Made by a program: the position numbers and the translations under genes. A model generated the notes under the pieces. The model ran no database searches, had not been told where the DNA came from, and saw only the letters and a program-made list of their open reading frames with translations. DNA of 55,732 nucleotides from positions 1-55,732 of the forward strand of contig JACRKC010000003.1 in NCBI GenBank assembly GCA_016235555.1, written 5' to 3'. Below, piece by piece: positions 1 to 10,315 of this stretch. Each line of letters begins with the position of its first letter. Position 1 is the stretch's first letter. The DNA is from Verrucomicrobiota bacterium (lineage in GTDB: Bacteria > Verrucomicrobiota > Verrucomicrobiia > Opitutales > Opitutaceae).

Positions 1-21
1 CAGGATTCACGTCGTAACCCA

Positions 22-47
22 AGCGCGTTGAGGTCAACGCGCTCCAC
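22..47 (-). repeat. REP-like stem-loop with GTGG foot
   Basis: A 9-bp perfect stem (22-30 with 35-43, loop 31-34) is followed by CCAC at 44-47, which reads as GTGG at the 5' foot on the minus strand. It has the same stem sequence as the copies at 39339-39364 and 52065-52183. The rest of 1-177 shows no gene I can support; it is the region upstream of ilvD. Confidence 0.6.
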
Positions 48-177
48 CCCGACCGCAATGTTCCGGCTGAAGCCGCGCACACGCCCTGCGGGAAACTCGG
101 TTCGTGTCATCTCGGCTGACTCACTCCGGGGTTGCCTGCGCCGCCCCGCCGCGCCTTTCATTCGCACCAAACCGCCT

Positions 178-2049
178 ATGTCCTCGCCCAAAGTTCCCTA
201 CCGCTCCCGCACCTCCACCGCCGGCCGCAATATGGCGGGCGCCCGCTCCCTTTGGCGCGCCACCGGCATGAAGGATGGCGATTTCACCAAGCCCATCGTC
301 GCCGTCGTCAACAGCTTCGTCCAATTCGTCCCCGGCCACGTCCACCTCAAGGACCTCGGCCAGCTCGTCGCCCGCGAGATCGAGGCGGCCGGCGGCGTCG
401 CCAAGGAGTTCTACACCCTCGCCGTCGACGATGGCATCGCGATGGGTCACGACGGCATGCTCTACTCGCTCCCGAGCCGCGACATCATCGCCGACTCCGT
501 CGAATACATGGTCAACGCTCACTGCGCCGACGCCATGGTCTGCATTTCCAACTGCGACAAGATCACGCCCGGCATGTTGATGGCCGCCATGCGCCTCAAC
601 ATCCCCGCCGTCTTCGTCTCCGGCGGTCCGATGGAGGCCGGCAAAACCCAGCTCCTCAACCCGCAGACCAAGGCCCTCGAAACCAAGAAACTCGATCTGA
701 TCGACGCGATGGTGATGGCGGCCGATTCGAAATACTCCGACGCCGACATCGCGTCCGTCGAGCGCTCCGCCTGCCCCACCTGCGGCTCCTGCTCCGGCAT
801 GTTCACCGCCAACTCGATGAACTGCCTCACCGAGGCGCTCGGCCTTTCGCTCCCCGGCAACGGCACTGTCGTCGCCACCCACGCCGACCGCGAGCAGCTC
901 TTCAAGCGCGCCGGCCACCTCGTCGTCGAACTCTGCCGCCGCCACTACGATCAGGGCGACACCAAGGTTCTCCCGCGCTCCGTCGGCTTCAAGGCCTTCG
1001 AAAACGCGATGACGCTCGACATCGCGATGGGCGGCTCGACCAACACCATCCTTCACATCCTCGCCATCGCGCAAGAGGCCGGCATCGAGTTCACCATGCG
1101 CGACATCGACCGCCTCTCGCGCGTCGTCCCGCAGCTCTGCAAGGTCGCACCCAACTCCCAGAAATATCACATCGAGGACGTCCACCGCGCCGGCGGCATC
1201 ATGGCCATCCTCGGCGAGCTCGACCGCGCCGGTAAACTCCACACCGACGTCCCCACCGTGCATAGCCCGACGATGAAGGACGCGCTCAACCAGTGGGACA
1301 TCGCGCGCGCGCCCTCCGACGCCGTGAAACATTTTTACATGGCCGGCCCCGGCGGCATCCCGACTCAAGTCGCTTTCAGCCAAAACGCCCGCTGGCCCAG
1401 CCTCGACACGGACCGCGCTGCCGGCTGCATCCGCGCCTACGATCACGCCTACTCCAAGGAAGGCGGACTCGCCGTGCTCTACGGCAACATCGCCCAGGAT
1501 GGCTGCGTCGTGAAAACCGCCGGCGTCGACGACAACCTGCTCGTATTCGAAGGCCCGGCGCACGTCGTCGAATCACAGGACGAAGCCGTCGAACACATCC
1601 TCGGCGACCAAGTGAAAGCCGGCGACGTTGTCGTTGTCTGCTACGAAGGCCCCAAGGGCGGCCCCGGCATGCAGGAAATGCTTTACCCGACGAGTTACAT
1701 CAAAGCCAAAGGCCTCGGCAAAGCCTGCGCCCTCCTCACCGACGGCCGTTTCTCCGGCGGCACTTCCGGCCTCTCGATGGGCCACTGCTCCCCCGAAGCC
1801 GCCGCCGGCGGCGCGATCGGCCTCGTCCGCAACGGCGACCGCATCCGCATCGACATTCCGAAACGCAGCATCAGCGCACTCGTCAGCGACGAAGAACTCG
1901 CGCAACGCCGCAAGGAACAGGACGCGAAAGGCTGGAAGCCCGCCGCCTCCCGCCCGCGTAAGGTCTCCGCCGCCCTCAAGGCCTACGCGCTCCTCGCCAC
2001 GTCCGCCGACAAAGGCGCCGTCCGGGATCTGTCGCTGCTGGGCGATTGA
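178..2049 (+). CDS. ilvD: Dihydroxy-acid dehydratase
   Basis: This enzyme dehydrates 2,3-dihydroxy-3-methylbutanoate and its homologue to 2-oxo acids, the third step of valine, leucine and isoleucine synthesis in the cytoplasm. The protein has 623 residues, within the usual IlvD range of about 550-620. Signature stretches are visible: CDKITPGM around residue 128, the cysteine-rich [13 protein letters not shown] around residue 200 and GRFSGGTSG near the C-terminus. The conserved cysteines are those that bind the Fe-S cluster in this family. The frame stays open upstream to position 28, but I chose the ATG at 178 because the family similarity begins with [20 protein letters not shown] just after it, and the upstream frame crosses a REP-like hairpin. 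No other ilv gene is nearby, so it appears to be a lone locus. Identity is secure; the start is likely. Confidence 0.95.
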   Translation: MSSPKVPYRSRTSTAGRNMAGARSLWRATGMKDGDFTKPIVAVVNSFVQFVPGHVHLKDLGQLVAREIEAAGGVAKEFYTLAVDDGIAMGHDGMLYSLPSRDIIADSVEYMVNAHCADAMVCISNCDKITPGMLMAAMRLNIPAVFVSGGPMEAGKTQLLNPQTKALETKKLDLIDAMVMAADSKYSDADIASVERSACPTCGSCSGMFTANSMNCLTEALGLSLPGNGTVVATHADREQLFKRAGHLVVELCRRHYDQGDTKVLPRSVGFKAFENAMTLDIAMGGSTNTILHILAIAQEAGIEFTMRDIDRLSRVVPQLCKVAPNSQKYHIEDVHRAGGIMAILGELDRAGKLHTDVPTVHSPTMKDALNQWDIARAPSDAVKHFYMAGPGGIPTQVAFSQNARWPSLDTDRAAGCIRAYDHAYSKEGGLAVLYGNIAQDGCVVKTAGVDDNLLVFEGPAHVVESQDEAVEHILGDQVKAGDVVVVCYEGPKGGPGMQEMLYPTSYIKAKGLGKACALLTDGRFSGGTSGLSMGHCSPEAAAGGAIGLVRNGDRIRIDIPKRSISALVSDEELAQRRKEQDAKGWKPAASRPRKVSAALKAYALLATSADKGAVRDLSLLGD

Positions 2050-2142
2050 GCTTTCGCCGGCCACCGACCCAAACGGCGTGAACGTTGGGGCGCCGGCCCA
2101 CGGCGCCCCGCACGAAACGGCCATGCCCCCCGGCCCTCATGG

Positions 2143-2250
2143 CTTCCGGGGTGAATGCACCAATCGTTCCCGCGTAGGCCGGCGCGCTGACGCGCGCCAA
2201 ACCGCGCTCGCCAGCGAGCTGACCTACCGTTGCGAAACCAAACCGGAAAG
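2143..2250 (+). repeat. 108-bp repeat, inverted copy at 53812-53919
   Basis: The segment runs from CTTCCGGGGTGAATGC to AACCGGAAAG. Its reverse complement is found at 53812-53919 with the same length and only scattered mismatches (by eye about nine of ten positions agree). It contains the internal palindromic words CGCTCGCCAGCGAGC and GCGCGC. No coding potential is evident, so it is probably another dispersed, structured element. Confidence 0.7.
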
Positions 2251-2270
2251 CCGTGCCCTGCCCGTGGGCG

Positions 2271-2410
2271 GGGTGTAACTCAAAGTGAGGTCAGTTTTCG
2301 AGGGCCTCGGCTGTAGTGGCGGTCTATGACCGCCGGCGTTGCGCCAAGAGCATTCGTTCGGCGGTCATCGACCGCCGCTACAGATCGCTGACCTCAGTTT
2401 GAGTCACGCC
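2271..2410 (+). repeat. Family-1 palindromic element, copy 1 (140 bp)
   Basis: The outer arms (GGGTGTAACTC at the left, GAGTCACGCC at the right) are near-perfect inverted repeats. Inside lie two facing stem-loops with GGCGGTC/GACCGCC stems and a TGTAG/CTACA foot. It is flanked by CCCGTGGGCG (2261-2270) and CCCTTGGGCG (2411-2420), a 10-bp direct repeat with one mismatch. Other full copies are at 17056-17195 and 42618-42756. Confidence 0.75.
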
Positions 2411-2415
2411 CCCTT

Positions 2416-2508
2416 GGGCGCATCTCACTTTTCCGCAATCGACGAGGCGGGACGCCTCTTCCACGTGGCTGAGGCGTCCCGCCTCAGTCAGAAAACTGAG
2501 ATGCGCCC
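2416..2508 (+). repeat. Family-2 palindromic element, copy 1 (93 bp)
   Basis: The ends GGGCGCATCTCA and TGAGATGCGCCC are perfect inverted repeats. The interior holds two GAGGCG/CGCCTC stem-loops in inverted orientation. The other copy (54547-54639) has exactly the same length in the opposite orientation. After removing the adjacent family-1 element, the 9 bases on its left (CCTGCCCTT) match those on its right (CCCGCCCTT) at 8 of 9 positions. Confidence 0.7.
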
Positions 2509-2569
2509 CCCGCCCTTTCCCCGCCAACTCAACGCTTGCCCGGCCAACCGCGCACCGTTCAATGCCCCG

Positions 2570-3010
2570 ATGCCCAATCCCGTCATTCTGCTGGCCGAGG
2601 ATAATGAACTCGATGCGGTGCTGTTCACGAAAGTGAACGAACGTTGCGGCAATCTTTTTCAAGTCGTGCGCGTGACCGATGGCCTGGAGGCGGTCGACTA
2701 TCTGCGGGGCGCGGGCGCCTACACCGACCACACCAAATTCCCCGTGGCCAATCTCCTGCTCCTCGACCTCAAGATGCCAAACAAGGATGGCTTCGAGGTG
2801 TTGCGCTGGCGGCAGGACCATCCGGCCTTTCTGCACATTCCGGTCATCGTTTACTCCGCCTCCTATCTCCCGGCCGACGTCGAGCGGGCCTACGGACTCG
2901 GCGCCAGCTCCTACGTCGTGAAGCCGACCGATCCCGCCCGCCTCGAACGTTTCGTGCGCTCATTGCAGACGTTCTGGAGCGAATTCAACGTCACCAGCGG
3001 CCTCGATTAG
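2570..3010 (+). CDS. Single-domain response regulator, Rcp1-like
   Basis: A 146-residue protein consisting of one receiver domain. The acidic pocket is AED at residues 9-11 and the phosphoacceptor is Asp66 in LLLLDLKMP. A Thr/Ser-equivalent lies in the IVYSAS segment and the conserved Lys is in SSYVVKP. The insertion between helix 2 and strand 3 (LRGAGAYTDHTKFPVAN) is typical of the Rcp1/CheY-like subfamily that pairs with phytochrome-type or hybrid histidine kinases. The frame is open upstream to 2339, but that part is family-1 and family-2 repeat DNA, so the ATG at 2570 was chosen. It converges with hrpB with only 12 bases between the stop codons. No kinase partner lies directly adjacent; the hybrid kinases further along are candidates only. 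Confidence 0.88.
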   Translation: MPNPVILLAEDNELDAVLFTKVNERCGNLFQVVRVTDGLEAVDYLRGAGAYTDHTKFPVANLLLLDLKMPNKDGFEVLRWRQDHPAFLHIPVIVYSASYLPADVERAYGLGASSYVVKPTDPARLERFVRSLQTFWSEFNVTSGLD

Positions 3011-3022
3011 GGCGGCCCCTGC

Positions 3023-5572
3023 TCACCGCCACTCGTGGCGCGGGTAGCGGCGGGAGAGTTCGGTTTTGATCTTCGGGTATTGTTCGCGCCAGAAGTTCGT
3101 CAGGTCGTCGGTCACCTGGATCGGCCGTTGGTTGGGCGCCAGCACCTCGATTTTGACGGCCACGCGGCCGTGGCCGATCGCGAATCGCCCCTCGATGCCG
3201 TAGAGCTCCTGGATGCGCGCGCTGAGCACGGGCGGCCCCTCCTTATGATAGGTCAGCCGCGAGCGCCGGCCGTTGGCCATCGTCAGGCGCTCGGGCAGGT
3301 AGTCGTCGATCACGGCGAGTTGTTCGGCCGTCAGCCAGTCGCGCAGGACGGGCATCACGGGCTTGTCCTTGATGTCGCGATAGCCGAGTTCGCCGTAACA
3401 AATCTGCTCGATCAGCGTGGCCCGGTCCGCGTCGGTGATCGGGTTGACCTCCAGCTCCGGAAACCACTCGGCCATGCGGTTCACACGGGTGATCCACTGC
3501 TCCACGGTGTCGTCCCACGCCTCGAGCTTCAGCCGTCCCGCGACCACTTCCTTCGTGAGCAGGCGCGCCGCTTCGTCGAGCGGCGCCTCGTCGCTGCTCA
3601 CCTTGGCTTCGAGCACGAGGTCGCGGAAACGCCGCTCGCGCCGCGACACCACGCGCTTCTGCTGCTCGTCGTAGACCACCCCGCGCGCCTCGCGGTAATC
3701 GTCCGGGAAAATCTCCTTCAGCCACGCCTCATCGATCGCCGTCGCGAGCGACAGCAAAGTCGTGACCTCCCCGTCGCCGCGGCCGATCTCGCTGATCTCG
3801 GCGGCGACGAGCAGCTTCGCCTGCTGGATGCCGCTCTCGCGCGCGAGCACTCCGCGCCGGCCGTGGATGATCTCGCAGCGCAGCGTGCCGGCATCGAGCC
3901 GCCGCGCGAGCTGGTCGGAGAAACCGGCGAGCACGCATTTGCGGACCTCGGCGCCGTCGGTGCGGCGTTCCGCGATCTCGAGCCCTTCCTTCGCCGCGAT
4001 CTCGAGGAATTGCTCGAACAGCGGTCCCACCTGCCGCGCCCCTTGCGCGTGCACGCCCAGCCGCCGGCAGGCCTCCAGCGAGTAGCCGGCCTTGTCGGCG
4101 AAGCGCCACGCGCGCATCAGCAGGAAAAAGTCACTCTCATGCTCCTCGCCCAACGTGTCCTCGCGCGTCCGTTCGACGTCCTTGGGCACGCCGCGGAGCA
4201 GGAAATTCCGCCCCTGCGTGAGCGCCGCCATGAGCGCCACCGGCCGCACGCAGCCCCGCTCCTGCGCCGCGAGGAACATCCGCGCGTAACGCGGATGCAC
4301 CGGGAAACGCAGCATCCGCCGCCCGACCTCGGTGATCGATTTCCTCGGCCCGCCCAGCGCCCCCAGGTCGGCGAGCAGACTCTCCGCGCGCACCAAGCCC
4401 ACCGCATCGGGTTTTTCGAGCCAGGGAAAGTTCGCCACGTCGTCGATCCCGCTCGCCTTCAACGTCAGCACCACTTCGGACAGATCGAGCCGCTTCACCT
4501 CGGGCAACTCCTGCGGTGCGCGCTGCTCGTGCTCACGGTCAGTCCACAGCCGCACGCAGACGCCGGGCGCCGTGCGGCCGGCGCGCCCCGCCCGCTGGTC
4601 CGCACTCGCGGCGGAGATTTTTTCGACGAGCAGCGTGTTGATGCCACGGTGCGGATCGAACCGCGCGATGCGCGCGAGCCCGCAATCGATGACTGCGGTG
4701 ACGCCATCGATCGTCAGCGAGGTCTCGGCGACATTGGTGGACACGATGATCTTGCGCGAATCGTAACGCGCCACGGCGCGGTCCTGCGCCTCGGGTGGCA
4801 GCTCGCCGTGCAGCGGAAAGGTCACGAAATCCCGCAGCCCGCGCGCCCCCTGGATCGCCTGCACGGTGCGGTTGATCTCGTAGGCGCCCGGCATGAACAC
4901 GAGAAAGTCGCCGCCCGTCGCCGCCGCCACGCGCTCACACTCGCGCGCCGCCACGTCCCACACCGGCTCCGCCTCGAAATCCACGCGCTTGCTCAGATAC
5001 TCCACGCTCACCGGGAAACTCCGCCCCTGCGACACGAGCACCTCGCACGGCGCGAGGTAGTTCTTCAGCAACCCCGCATCGAGCGTCGCCGACATCACGA
5101 TCAGTTTCAGGTCGGGCCGCACCGTCTGTTGAATCTGCAACGCGCGGGCGAGCGAGATGTCGCCGTAGAGGTGCCGCTCGTGAAATTCGTCGAACACGAT
5201 CGCGCTGATGCCGCGCAAGGTCGCATCGAACGACATCTGCCGCAGCAGGATGCCCTCCGTCACGAACCGGATGCGCGTGCGCTCGCTCACCCGCGATTCC
5301 AGACGGATCTGATAGCCGACACCTTCACCGAGGTTGGTGCCCGCCTCCTCCGCCACGCGTTTGGCCAGCAGCCGCGCCGCCAGCCGCCGCGGCTGGAGCA
5401 CGACCACCTCGCCTTTTTCCCCCAGCAGACCGTGCCGCCACAGCATCTGGGGAATCTGGGTCGATTTGCCCGAGCCGGTCGGCGCCTGCACAATCAGCCG
5501 CCCCGCGCCGCGCACAGCGGCGACGACGGCGGATTCAAGTTCGTAGATGGGAAGATCGCGCGGAGCCGGCAT
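3023..5572 (-). CDS. hrpB: ATP-dependent helicase HrpB
   Basis: An 849-residue DEAH-type superfamily 2 helicase, close to the usual 800-850 residues of HrpB. Walker A (PTGSGKST) is at residues 31-38, the DEAH-box variant appears as DEFHER, followed by the MSAT motif and then the helicase C-terminal motifs (STNVAETSLTIDG, DQRAGRAGR). The HrpB-specific C-terminal region follows, with a conserved end near RYPRHEW. In enterobacteria the gene is non-essential and its exact RNA substrate is not settled. A 142-bp gap separates it from the divergent HDOD gene at 5715. The start MPAPRDLPIYELE lies just before the helicase core, as expected. Confidence 0.93.
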   Translation of the reverse strand: MPAPRDLPIYELESAVVAAVRGAGRLIVQAPTGSGKSTQIPQMLWRHGLLGEKGEVVVLQPRRLAARLLAKRVAEEAGTNLGEGVGYQIRLESRVSERTRIRFVTEGILLRQMSFDATLRGISAIVFDEFHERHLYGDISLARALQIQQTVRPDLKLIVMSATLDAGLLKNYLAPCEVLVSQGRSFPVSVEYLSKRVDFEAEPVWDVAARECERVAAATGGDFLVFMPGAYEINRTVQAIQGARGLRDFVTFPLHGELPPEAQDRAVARYDSRKIIVSTNVAETSLTIDGVTAVIDCGLARIARFDPHRGINTLLVEKISAASADQRAGRAGRTAPGVCVRLWTDREHEQRAPQELPEVKRLDLSEVVLTLKASGIDDVANFPWLEKPDAVGLVRAESLLADLGALGGPRKSITEVGRRMLRFPVHPRYARMFLAAQERGCVRPVALMAALTQGRNFLLRGVPKDVERTREDTLGEEHESDFFLLMRAWRFADKAGYSLEACRRLGVHAQGARQVGPLFEQFLEIAAKEGLEIAERRTDGAEVRKCVLAGFSDQLARRLDAGTLRCEIIHGRRGVLARESGIQQAKLLVAAEISEIGRGDGEVTTLLSLATAIDEAWLKEIFPDDYREARGVVYDEQQKRVVSRRERRFRDLVLEAKVSSDEAPLDEAARLLTKEVVAGRLKLEAWDDTVEQWITRVNRMAEWFPELEVNPITDADRATLIEQICYGELGYRDIKDKPVMPVLRDWLTAEQLAVIDDYLPERLTMANGRRSRLTYHKEGPPVLSARIQELYGIEGRFAIGHGRVAVKIEVLAPNQRPIQVTDDLTNFWREQYPKIKTELSRRYPRHEWR

Positions 5573-5714
5573 TCAGCCAGCAGGCAAAGCGGTTCCGGGC
5601 GGCGCAGGCAAGCGTCGGCAGCTGGCGCGCCTTCCCTTCGGCGCATTCCGGCCGTTTCTTGAGCGCCCGTCCTCAAGTTTCCGGCCCCAACGCCGATTAG
5701 TTGCACGCCGCCAC

Positions 5715-6650
5715 ATGTCCACTGCCACTGCATCTCCCGACCTCTCACCCGCCGCAGTCGCGCCTTACTCCGATGAGGTCATCGCGCGACGCATCGGCGC
5801 CTGCCCCAAGCTCGCCTCCTTGCAGAGCGTCAACCGCGCGCTCGGCGAACTGGTGCGTTCCGACGCCAGCCTCAATTCCCAGATCGCCGCGGTCATCCGC
5901 CGCGATCCGTCGCTCTCCGCCCGCCTTCTGCGCATGGTCAACTCGGTGTATTTCGGTCTCTCCACGCGCATCAACAACATCGAGGAGGCCGTCTTTTTCC
6001 TCGGCCTGCGCCAGATTCGCGAACTCTCGATGGCGACGCCGGTGATCGAGGAAATGCAGCAGCTCCAGCAAAACGTGCCGTTCGTCCTCCCGTGGAAGGA
6101 ACTGTGGAACCACAGCATCGGCACCGCCATTCTCACCCGCGAGATTCTCGCCGCCACCACGCTCCACATCGACGATGACACCGACTACCTGGTCGGCCTG
6201 CTCCACAACGTCGGCAAGGTCGTCATGGCCCACGCCTTTCCCGAGGAACTCCGCCAACTGGTCGAGATGCCCGCCCAAAACCCCGCCGACTTCGCCCGCC
6301 TCGAACGCGAGCTGATCGGCTGGGATCACGCGCGCATCGGCGCCGACTACCTGCGCCGGCACCACCTTTCCGAGGAAATCGTCAACGCCGTCACCTATCA
6401 CAACGAACCCGACCGCGCGCCCCGCCACCGGCTGTTCGCCGCCGCCGTGCAGGTGGCCGACCACCTCGTGCGCCACAAGGGCATCACGGGCGGCTTCGAG
6501 AAAGTCGACCCCATCGAAGAGGACGCGTGGATCAATCTGCCGGGATGGCGCATTCTCTATGCCGCCGACGGCCCGGAATCCATGCTGGCCCGCGCCTCGA
6601 TCGCCAACTCCCTCCAGCGCCTGCCCTCGATGTTGCAGGGACTGCTTTAA
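5715..6650 (+). CDS. HDOD domain signalling protein
   Basis: A 311-residue cytoplasmic protein with an HDOD domain, a relative of HD phosphohydrolases that usually lacks the full metal site. Conserved stretches include LIRRDPS-like IRRDPSLSARLLRMVNS (about residues 62-78), the ISRINNIEEAVFFLG-type helix, and LLHNVGKVV, where the classic HD pair is altered. HDOD proteins act as scaffolds in cyclic nucleotide, chemotaxis or cell-cycle signalling; no specific role can be inferred here. The ATG at 5715 was taken because the upstream extension (to 5547) overlaps the hrpB 5' end and is arginine-rich, low-complexity sequence. A second HDOD protein is encoded at 12347-13261. Confidence 0.85.
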   Translation: MSTATASPDLSPAAVAPYSDEVIARRIGACPKLASLQSVNRALGELVRSDASLNSQIAAVIRRDPSLSARLLRMVNSVYFGLSTRINNIEEAVFFLGLRQIRELSMATPVIEEMQQLQQNVPFVLPWKELWNHSIGTAILTREILAATTLHIDDDTDYLVGLLHNVGKVVMAHAFPEELRQLVEMPAQNPADFARLERELIGWDHARIGADYLRRHHLSEEIVNAVTYHNEPDRAPRHRLFAAAVQVADHLVRHKGITGGFEKVDPIEEDAWINLPGWRILYAADGPESMLARASIANSLQRLPSMLQGLL

Positions 6651-6660
6651 GTCGTGACCG

Positions 6661-6780
6661 AGCAGCCGGCCGCAGCAGCCGACCCCTCGGCCAGCTCAGG
6701 GCAGGCAGTGAGGAGGCTGGGATCAGGTGATGGTCGCACCACCGCCTCGTGACCTCTCCTGCTACTTCGCTTCGCGGATT
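6661..6780. repeat. Diverged family-6 repeat
   Basis: The segment GTGAGGAGGCTGGGATCAGG and the following CCGCCTCGTGACCTC..GCTAC match the family-6 elements at 30597-30690 and 33698-33813 (GAGGTGGCTGGAGCAAGG...CCTCGTCACCTCGGCGGCTAC). The left arm is degraded. It sits in a gap between converging genes and may help terminate both. Confidence 0.5.
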
Positions 6781-6786
6781 TCGCGG

Positions 6787-6822
6787 CTAATACCAGTTAC
6801 GGCGCGCCGTAGCTGGTATTAG
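6787..6822. terminator. 36-bp near-perfect palindrome at gene end
   Basis: The left arm (6787-6804, CTAATACCAGTTACGGCG) pairs with 6805-6822 at 17 of 18 positions. It directly abuts the stop codon of the minus-strand gene at 6823 and lies downstream of the HDOD gene, so a bidirectional terminator is plausible, although there is no clear T-run. An 18-bp half copy is found at 12259-12276. Confidence 0.5.
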
Positions 6823-7344
6823 TCAGGCCGGCCAGCCGCTTCGCCCCACGGGGGCCACCACCCGGTCGCCGGTCGGTTGCCGCCGCGACGGCACCGGACA
6901 GCGCCGTGCCACCCACGAATCTTGCGCGAGCGCCGCGCTCAGACACGGCAAGCCCAGGCTGACGCTCAACAGGGCAAACGAAAAATCCTCCGGATCCTCC
7001 GTCGCCGCATCGAATATTCCTGCGACCGGCAATTCCCGCAGCCGCCGGACGACGCTCCGGGCCGGCCGTGCCGTGACCACCAGCCACCGGCTCGGCGTGT
7101 TCCCGGCCGCCGCCCCCGCCTCGATCAGATCGAAAATCTCCCCGTCACCGAAGCTCACTCCCGCGACGATCAGCTCGAAACTCCCGCGGTCGAGTTCGCT
7201 CCGCGCCTCCGCGAGCGAACGCGCGATCACGCGGCCGGCCCCGGGAAAAGCGGACCGGGCCGCGTCGCCGAGCGCCTGGGCGCACAGCCGGTCGGATTTC
7301 AAAATGAGGACGCGACGGATTCCGGGATTGATTGTTTTGACCAT
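6823..7344 (-). CDS. Degenerate receiver-like protein
   Basis: A 173-residue protein whose first 130 residues follow the pattern of a response regulator receiver (RRVLILKSDRLCAQAL, FELIVAGVSFGDG, WLVVTARPARSVV, PVAGIFDAA). The residues needed for phosphorylation are missing: the acidic pair after strand 1 is KSD, the phosphoacceptor position in strand 3 is Ala-Gly, and no conserved Lys is evident. It would therefore act, if at all, as a phosphorylation-independent interaction module. The C-terminal 40 residues are basic and of low complexity (RRCPVPSRRQPTGDRV). It is divergent from the hybrid kinase gene at 7531, with a perfect 28-bp palindrome between them. Confidence 0.65.
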   Translation of the reverse strand: MVKTINPGIRRVLILKSDRLCAQALGDAARSAFPGAGRVIARSLAEARSELDRGSFELIVAGVSFGDGEIFDLIEAGAAAGNTPSRWLVVTARPARSVVRRLRELPVAGIFDAATEDPEDFSFALLSVSLGLPCLSAALAQDSWVARRCPVPSRRQPTGDRVVAPVGRSGWPA

Positions 7345-7440
7345 ACTCAGGAGGGGCTGAACCGGGACGAGCGGGAAACGGGGCCACCGTGAAAGGCGCC
7401 CCTTGGAAATCGAGTCAGGGCTCCACGTAGCGCCCGCGCA

Positions 7441-7468
7441 GCCGGCTACCTTTTAAAAGGTAGCCGGC
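7441..7468. repeat. Perfect 28-bp palindrome
   Basis: The arm GCCGGCTACCTTTT is followed at once by its exact reverse complement AAAAGGTAGCCGGC with no loop. It lies between two divergent signalling genes. It contains two facing GTAGCCGGC words, so it could be a REP pair whose members have fused, or a dyad for a dimeric regulator. Confidence 0.6.
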
Positions 7469-7530
7469 CGCCGGCCCGATTTCGCCGCCGCATCTCAAGT
7501 CCCGCCGCCGCGCGCCGATTTAGGCCCCAA

Positions 7531-9458
<1,928 letters not shown>

Positions 9459-9459
<1 letters not shown>

Positions 9460-9533
9460 TCGTGGACGAGGCGTCCCGCCTCGTTCCGTGAGCTCAAGGG
9501 CTCGAACACGAGGCGGGACGCCTCGCCCACGAC
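9459..9533. repeat. REP pair (family 3, GTGG foot)
   Basis: GTGG at 9462-9465 precedes an 8-bp stem (ACGAGGCG/CGCCTCGT, loop TCC). The inverted mate lies at about 9507-9530 with CCAC at its end. The pair starts at the stop codon of the hybrid kinase and may act as its terminator. Single copies of the same unit are at 38802-38824, 42446-42468 and 48113-48135. Confidence 0.7.
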
Positions 9534-9718
9534 CTCGCCGATCACACCGAAAGGTTGGTTTTGGCGCCACGGTCCCACCCGCGCGAACGTGACCGGGTGG
9601 CGCACCCCTGCCCCGAGCCCGGCTTGGCGCAAATTCGTTTCAAGTCGGGCACCCGGTGTGCCGATAGGACCCCGGGCACAATCAGGACCATCCATAACCA
9701 TGGACCGTCTCACACGAA

Positions 9719-10315
9719 ATGAATCATCGCGAACCACCGCAGTTGTCGGTCGGTGCGCGCCGGGCGTTGCGCTGCCTCTCGCTGCTGCTGCTCTCGACGC
9801 TCGCACCGAAGACAGCGCACTCGCTGCCGCGCTCCCGTCCCTTGCCGGGCCGCGCGGGCGAGCCGGCCCGCCCGGCATCCGTGCCCTACCTGGTCGCCCT
9901 TGGCGCCCCACCATTGCGTTTTCAACGCCCGGCCCCGCCACCCGATCTCGTCACCCATCCGGCCGCCGCGGCACCTCCGGTCCCAGCGCTCACTCCGACG
10001 GAATCGACCGTCGCCCAGGCCAACGCGGCCGCCGCCCAGTCGGCGGGAATCCCGCCGACCGCCACCAACGAACCCGCCGCCGGGGCCAAACCCAAGGGCA
10101 CTCCTCCACCGGCCAAGGCCGCGCCGCCGCGCTCCATCCTGCCCGATGACACCCGCCCGACCGTCAAACCCGAAGACTTTCTCCCCTTTTTCCAAATTCC
10201 CGGCACCGCCAAGGCGCCCGGCGACGTGAGCGTGATCGTTCCCACCGCCCTCCAAGCGCCCGCCGCCGCACCCGTTCCGCCCAGCTCCGCCACCTACACC
10301 CAGACGCCGAAATGA
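9719..10315 (+). CDS. Proline/alanine-rich secreted protein, unknown
   Basis: A 198-residue protein that I do not recognise. A basic start followed by CLSLLLLSTLAPKTAHS suggests a signal peptide. The rest is rich in Pro and Ala (for example PAPPPDLVTHPAAAAPPVPA) and is probably disordered, with one less biased segment, RPTVKPEDFLPFFQIPG, near residue 150. The stop codon overlaps the next start codon as ATGA (10312-10315), which points to translational coupling with the TPR gene. It probably serves in the periplasm or at the envelope with its neighbour. Confidence 0.6.
   Translation: MNHREPPQLSVGARRALRCLSLLLLSTLAPKTAHSLPRSRPLPGRAGEPARPASVPYLVALGAPPLRFQRPAPPPDLVTHPAAAAPPVPALTPTESTVAQANAAAAQSAGIPPTATNEPAAGAKPKGTPPPAKAAPPRSILPDDTRPTVKPEDFLPFFQIPGTAKAPGDVSVIVPTALQAPAAAPVPPSSATYTQTPK

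Larger units (their letters stand above)
2050..2569. other. Gene-free gap packed with palindromic elements
   Basis: The 520 bases between ilvD and the next gene hold, in order, one arm of a 108-bp repeat shared with 53812-53919, a 140-bp family-1 element, and a 93-bp family-2 element that abuts it. I see no convincing open reading frame here. The element boundaries are described in their own entries. Confidence 0.7.
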
